Of a stretch of DNA of 64,000 nucleotides, positions 59,719 through 64,000 are shown in pieces. The notes under the pieces were generated by a model. It saw nothing but the letters and a program-made list of their open reading frames with translations, was not told where the DNA came from and did not search any database. The position numbers were made by a program, and so were the translations under genes. The number at the start of each line of letters is the position of its first letter. The stretch's first letter is position 1. The stretch is taken from assembly GCA_001910725.1 (NCBI GenBank), contig MJGA01000015.1, positions 496,001 through 560,000 on the forward strand, in the 5' to 3' direction. The stretch is from Phanerodontia chrysosporium. Its lineage: Eukaryota; Basidiomycota; Agaricomycetes; Polyporales; Phanerochaetaceae.

Positions 59719-60255
59719 GACGGGCTACAGTCACTGTCGACTTCGCGTGTGTGGTTGTGTACACAGTCAGGGTTCTGCGCAGGGCATTAAATGGTGGTCG
59801 GTCGAGATCCGCAGCAACGGCGAATGAGTTTATTTGGGAGCAGCTCGTGGTGCGGTGCAAGTTACGGAATCTGATGCACCGCCAGCTCCGAGCGCCGATG
59901 CCAGTTATCCCGCTGACGATGACAAGACCACGTCCACGGGTCCTTTGCTCTCTAGCGAATGCAAACGGGCAAGACCGTGTCAAAAGTCATACAAAAAGTC
60001 ATACAGATTTCCACTGGTGCAGGTATTCAACGTTCTGTACTCTACCTCGTTCACTAAGCCCGGCAACTGGTGCGGTCGTCGACCAACAGATCGAGCAAGT
60101 AAGCTACGAGATGATCAAGCATAGCTACGGAGCATCATCAACATATCGTAGCGAGAGCACAGAGATGATATAACCCAAGATATCAATGTCTACAATAGAT
60201 AGTACAGTACATTATGGCGCTACTTTACATTTTACTTTTTATCATCGTCCAGCAG
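59719..60255. other. Intergenic between Pil1-like gene and MDR reductase B
   Basis: Promoter of the Pil1-like gene and 3' flank of MDR reductase B (both minus). No gene seen. Confidence 0.5.
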
Positions 60256-61501
60256 TCACTCGTCAGCGACCTTGATGACGCTCTTGCCGTGGTTCTTGCC
60301 AGCCTGCACCTCGTAGATGGCATGGCCGGCCCACTGGAGGCCGTCCTTGACGTCCTCGATGTACTTGAATTCACCCTTGGCAATGCGGGCGGGGATCTCG
60401 CGGTAGAAGTCCTCGCCGTACTTGGGCAGGAGCGAGAACACGAGGAAACCGTGCACCTGCAGCTCCTTTGCGACGATCATCATCAGGTTCTTCACGGGCG
60501 GCGCCTGGCCGTTGTATCCTGAGATCATGCCACACTCCTATGGACACGGTCAGCTCGAGCAGACAAGTGGCATTGAGATGCAAGACATACCAAGAAGCGT
60601 GCACCATTCGCGGCATACTGGAGCGCGGCGTCGAGCGACTCGCCGCCGACGTTGTCCCAGTAGATGTCGATTGGGCCCTCCTTGGCGAGAACGTCCGCGG
60701 TCTTGGTCTTCTTGTAGTTGAAGACGACGTCGGCGCCAAGGCTCTTCACGAACTCGCACTTCTCGTCGCTGCCCGCGGACGCGATGACCTTGAGGCCTTC
60801 GTTCTTGGCGATTTGCACAACGAACGAGCCGACGGGGCCTGACGCAGCGGTGACGAAGACGACATCGCCCTTCTTCGACTTGGCGTACTCCTTCCATGCG
60901 CAGTACGCGGTCTGGCCGGGCATGCCGCCGACGCCGACGTACACGGACCACGGGAGGCCTTCCTTGTTGTCAAGGATACGGAAGCCGTCGAGGCTGGGAC
61001 GGATGAAGTACTGCACGAAGGCTGGAATTGGACGTAAGAACCATGACACGAACGAAGTCGACGTGGTACTCACGGAAAACGCCGTAGACGTGGTCTCCTG
61101 CCTTCACCTTGGGGTTCTCAGAGCGCAGGACGACACCAACGCCGAAGTTCTCGATGGGCTCGCCCTTAATGAAAGCAGGCTACAGGGAGGTCGTCAGAAC
61201 TGAGTGTGGCGTTTGTGATACGACCAAAGGTACGCACCGAGTAGCTCTTGACATTCGGGTCACGCATCTTGCCACGGAGGTAGGGGTCGATGGAGAGGAC
61301 GAGCGTCTTGACAAGGAAGCCGCCGTTCAGCGGGGCGTTGTCGAGGTCGATGGTCTCCGTCTCATCGTAGACGGTGGTCTTACCAGGCTCAGGGTAGCCT
61401 TTGGGATGCGTTAGTCTTTTGAGCGACCGTGAAAGCTGTAAAGCGCACTCACCTGAAGGGATCTCGTTGAAGAGGAGACGTCCGTTCTTGACAGGGGCCA
61501 T
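60256..61501 (-). CDS. NADPH-dependent MDR reductase (alkenal/PTGR-like), paralog B
   Basis: Second member of the zinc-free MDR reductase family found at 32039-33388. Five exons: 61453-61501, 61238-61398, 61074-61179, 60591-61021, 60256-60537; 342 residues, in phase. It starts MAPVKNGRLLFNEIPSG. The signature is SIDPYLRGKM, the nucleotide-binding turn TAASGPVGSFVVQIAK, and later YWDNVGGESLDAAL, ECGMISGYN and the end HGKSVIKVADE. Exon 3 (106 nt) equals exons 3 plus 4 of paralog A (23 plus 83), and exon 4 (431) equals exons 5 plus 6 (358 plus 73), so this copy lacks two introns with no other length change. Probable role is reduction of reactive enals or enones. Confidence 0.92.
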
Positions 61502-62293
61502 TTGTTCGTCGTTTGTGGGGTATTCGTTGCTGGCCTCTCTGGCTCGCGCTGGCGACCAGATATACGTGCGTGGCGCACCCTTAGGTCAGCTTCGAGAAAT
61601 TGCTATCCCCGGTTGTTGAGTAGCCGGTGACGTCGACGCGCCGGGTACATCGGGCACTGGAGTGGTGCCAGTCGCCGAGGAGCATGAACTGAACAGCCGG
61701 GGTGCGCGCGGGTCCTGGAAAGGCCAAGCAACCGGCAGCATACTAAGCTGAGCCCATCCGTAAGCCAGACGTGGATGAGTGAGCCTGCGCAAGAACAGTT
61801 CACGCGAAGAAAAGGACTGACAAAGAATTTTGCAGAATAACATGCTCCGGCGTCTGATCAACTTTGGCGTGGGAATAACGCCACAAAGCCGGCGGTCCCG
61901 CTTTCAGGTGTTTTTTGCGCTCGTCTGTTCAACCTCACTAGTCAGCATGTCTTTCTCCGCCTTACAAAACATACTGTCTTGCAGAATAGTCAGCGCAGGA
62001 GTTTTTGCAAGGAACCCGACTGTCGGGCAAGCAATGACCGACTCAGTGGAAGCGGGACAGGGGACGGTCTCGCCTCGGGGAGCGTTAGAAATGGCAGCTG
62101 CCGCCAATGTATGTATAGCTCCCCCTTTCAACCAGAAATACCACGTAGAGTCAACCCAAGCGAATGCGGTGGCTCAATGACGAATGATACAAATGAGGTA
62201 TAAAAGGGCTGAAAAGCGAAATGCACAAATCACGAAACGAAGCTACGAGCATATAAGCAGTCGCCCCCGCGGTCGCAGAGCTCTGGCCCACGA
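61502..62293. other. Intergenic upstream of MDR reductase B
   Basis: Promoter of paralog B, with a gatatac element near 61559, and the 3' flank of the next gene. No gene seen. Confidence 0.5.
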
Positions 62294-64000
62294 CTAGCCG
62301 AGCTTTTGTCTCTTCGCCCGACGCGTTCGTGGAGACGCTGTCTGCTGCGGCGCCCTCTTGGCCCCTTTCCCCGTCTTCTCTGCCGACCCCTAGACCATCG
62401 GACAACGTCAGCTATGACGGTCTCGCGAGAAAGGGGAAAACTCACGTTACGAGGCTCGTCTGATAGCTCCGCGCTGCCCGCCGCAAGGGCCTTGCATCCG
62501 TCCTGTTTGATATGTCTCTTCACAGCATCCGAACGGCTGAACATCTTGTTGCAATACGGACACGGCACCTTCGTTTGGCTATGTGCGCTGCTACGAGCGT
62601 GCCGTGCCGCATCGCTTGCGCGCGAGAACACCATGCCGCAGCCCTCGGGACAGAGCCAAATGCCGTCTGCTGTCCTCGGGATGTGCTGTGGGCTGGCGGC
62701 GGGGGATCCTTCACTTGTCTCCCGCGGCTTGTGGTCCCTGCGCCGCTTGCGCAACGGTGCGGGGTCACGGCGCGGGCGGAAGTCTCCGCTGCCGTCCGCA
62801 TCGTCCTTGTCCTCGTCCGACTGCTGCTTGTAGTCGTCGTCGCCGTCGTCGTCGAGGTCGGTGAGCTCGGACTGCGCATCCGACTCGGGGCTACCCTTGC
62901 GCTTCCCGAGTCCGGTGGCGGGCGTGAGTGTGCGAGAGCTTGGCGTGGCGGAAGACCTCGGACACGGATGTGGCGGGTGTGAAGACGATGTGCTGGCGGC
63001 GGCCGAGCTGCGTGGCACGCTGGCACGCGACCTAGCTGTGGCGGAATGCGGGGCACGTGGGGGATGCGGGGACGTGAGGGCTCGGGGCGAGCCGTGGGCC
63101 CATTGACTCGCCAGAGGGACATCAGGCGAGGATGCTCGCGGCGACTCTGAGCGCGTTGTCATGCGCCGTCGTGAGAGCGTCGCGTTGTCGTCGAAGCGAT
63201 CGTCAGAATCGTCCTCGCCATCGTCTGACCGCTCCGAGTCGTCTTCACGGACTTCGTCTCCGTCTTCCGAATCAGAGTCGTCGTCAATGGACACCCCTCC
63301 AGCATCGAGCACAGGAAAGACGTCCTTGGGCGACACGAAGAGCGGGCTGGAGGTGTCCGGAACGAAGCGGCGGAGCGGGCTGGGCGATGAAGAGCTCGAC
63401 GACGACAAGGGGGAGAAGGCCAGGGAGGGGGTTGATGCCAGAGAGCCAGTGCTTGCGGCGGGCGAGGAGCCGCTTGAGGACGAGAAAGGGCTACCGCGCC
63501 CTGGCTGCGTCCAGAGCACCTCCTGGTGTTCCTTTTGTGGCAACTATTGTGCGTTCCCGTCAACGCACGTTTCGTGCCATGAAAAAGTGGACTTACGAAA
63601 TGGTAACCCTTGAAGGGGTCCTCGGGCAAGAACCTCGTCCCCCCGAGCGGCGACAGCGGCGGGACACCGAGGTAATACTCGAGAAGGCTTCCCATGCCTT
63701 CTGGGTGTGGCGGATGGTCCGGGAATATGAGGCTGCTCGTTGTGCTGAACTCGTCGATAGCGGCCTCAAGAGCACTCGGTTTGGGCGATAGCTGCTCGCG
63801 GATGTACGCACACAGCCCAGAGAATGTGCGCTCGTGGTGCACGCCAGTGTCCCATACCATGAGAGAGTGTGTGTCGCTCTGGAAGGAACGTGATTAGCGA
63901 CCCCGAAAGCGGACGTAACAGGACAGGACGCGTACCACGACTGCTGCTGTACACGACGGTGGGATCGTGTCGAAATCCGTGCTGGACGTAACAACGGCAA
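62294..64000 (-). CDS. C2H2 zinc-finger protein, 5' end beyond window
   Basis: Partial gene entering from the right edge. Visible exons are beyond 63957 (edge), about 63600-63896, about 62454-63543 and 62294-62400. The upstream exons encode a folded-looking segment, DTHSLMVWDTGVHHERTFSG with FPDHPPHPEGMGSLLEYYLG. Then comes a long Ser/Asp/Pro-rich region with acidic runs, a basic cluster (RPRRDPAPLRKRRRDHK), and two fingers: WLCPEGCGMVF..HARSSAH and VPCPYCNKMFSRSDAVKRH. The last exon adds a Lys/Arg-rich tail, AKRAPQQTASPRTRRAKRQ, likely a nuclear signal. The second finger is close in sequence to finger 2 of the gene at 20401. Probable transcription factor. The join of the first two visible exons is uncertain. 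Confidence 0.78.

Overview
The window is fungal nuclear DNA, almost certainly from a wood-decaying basidiomycete. Genes carry many short introns of about 48-70 nt with GT..AG ends, and several domain types are typical of Agaricomycetes. The most telling gene is the cellobiose dehydrogenase (CDH) at 6418-9413. Its deduced 773-residue product agrees, as far as I can recall it, with the Phanerochaete chrysosporium enzyme, including the haem ligands Met65 and His163 of the mature protein. I therefore read the window as P. chrysosporium or a very close relative; no database search was possible.

Layout. 1-1207 (-): 5' part of a GH18 chitinase running off the left edge. 3159-4118 (-): Spg1/Tem1 septation GTPase. 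6418-9413 (+): secreted CDH. 10714-12436 (+): Dma1-like FHA-RING ubiquitin ligase. 13059-14259 (-): succinate dehydrogenase iron-sulfur subunit. 14502-17945 (-): Zn2Cys6 transcription factor. 18319-18402 (+): tRNA-Asp with a 12-nt intron. 18805-19911 (-): RBM18-like RNA-binding protein. 20401-22001 (-): C2H2 protein. 25371-26723 and 27485-28858 (+): tandem pair of GNAT-domain genes. 30271-31343 (-): HAD-type dehalogenase. 32039-33388 (-) and 60256-61501 (-): two paralogous NADPH-dependent MDR reductases. 34353-35586 (+): aldo/keto reductase. 35783-36611 (+): unknown protein. 37796-40463 (+): Kre6/Skn1 beta-glucan synthesis protein. 42885-44207 (+): Ser/Pro-rich unknown. 45035-47024 (+): M20 amidohydrolase. 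48342-53426 (+): PDR-type ABC transporter. 54108-55092 (-): beta carbonic anhydrase. 56675-59718 (-): Pil1-family eisosome protein with a very long tail. 62294 to beyond 64000 (-): second C2H2 protein.

Functional threads. Cell-wall and secreted functions (chitinase, CDH, Kre6-like) and detoxification or redox functions (two MDR reductases, aldo/keto reductase, dehalogenase, PDR pump) are well represented. Two septation-pathway genes, Spg1 and a Dma1-like ligase, lie within 7 kb of each other. I see no transposase, reverse transcriptase, CRISPR array or prokaryote-like operon.

The most important caution is that at least nine otherwise normal conserved genes or exons are out of frame by exactly one missing base, each time inside a run of G or C. 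This looks like consensus error in the assembly rather than nine real pseudogenes. Coordinates below are genomic, and proteins from those genes need one base restored per break. Other noteworthy features are a set of very small exons (6, 11, 12, 16, 18 and 23 nt), one probable GC-AG intron, exact intron differences between the MDR paralogs, and the GNAT tandem duplicate whose two copies carry unrelated tails.
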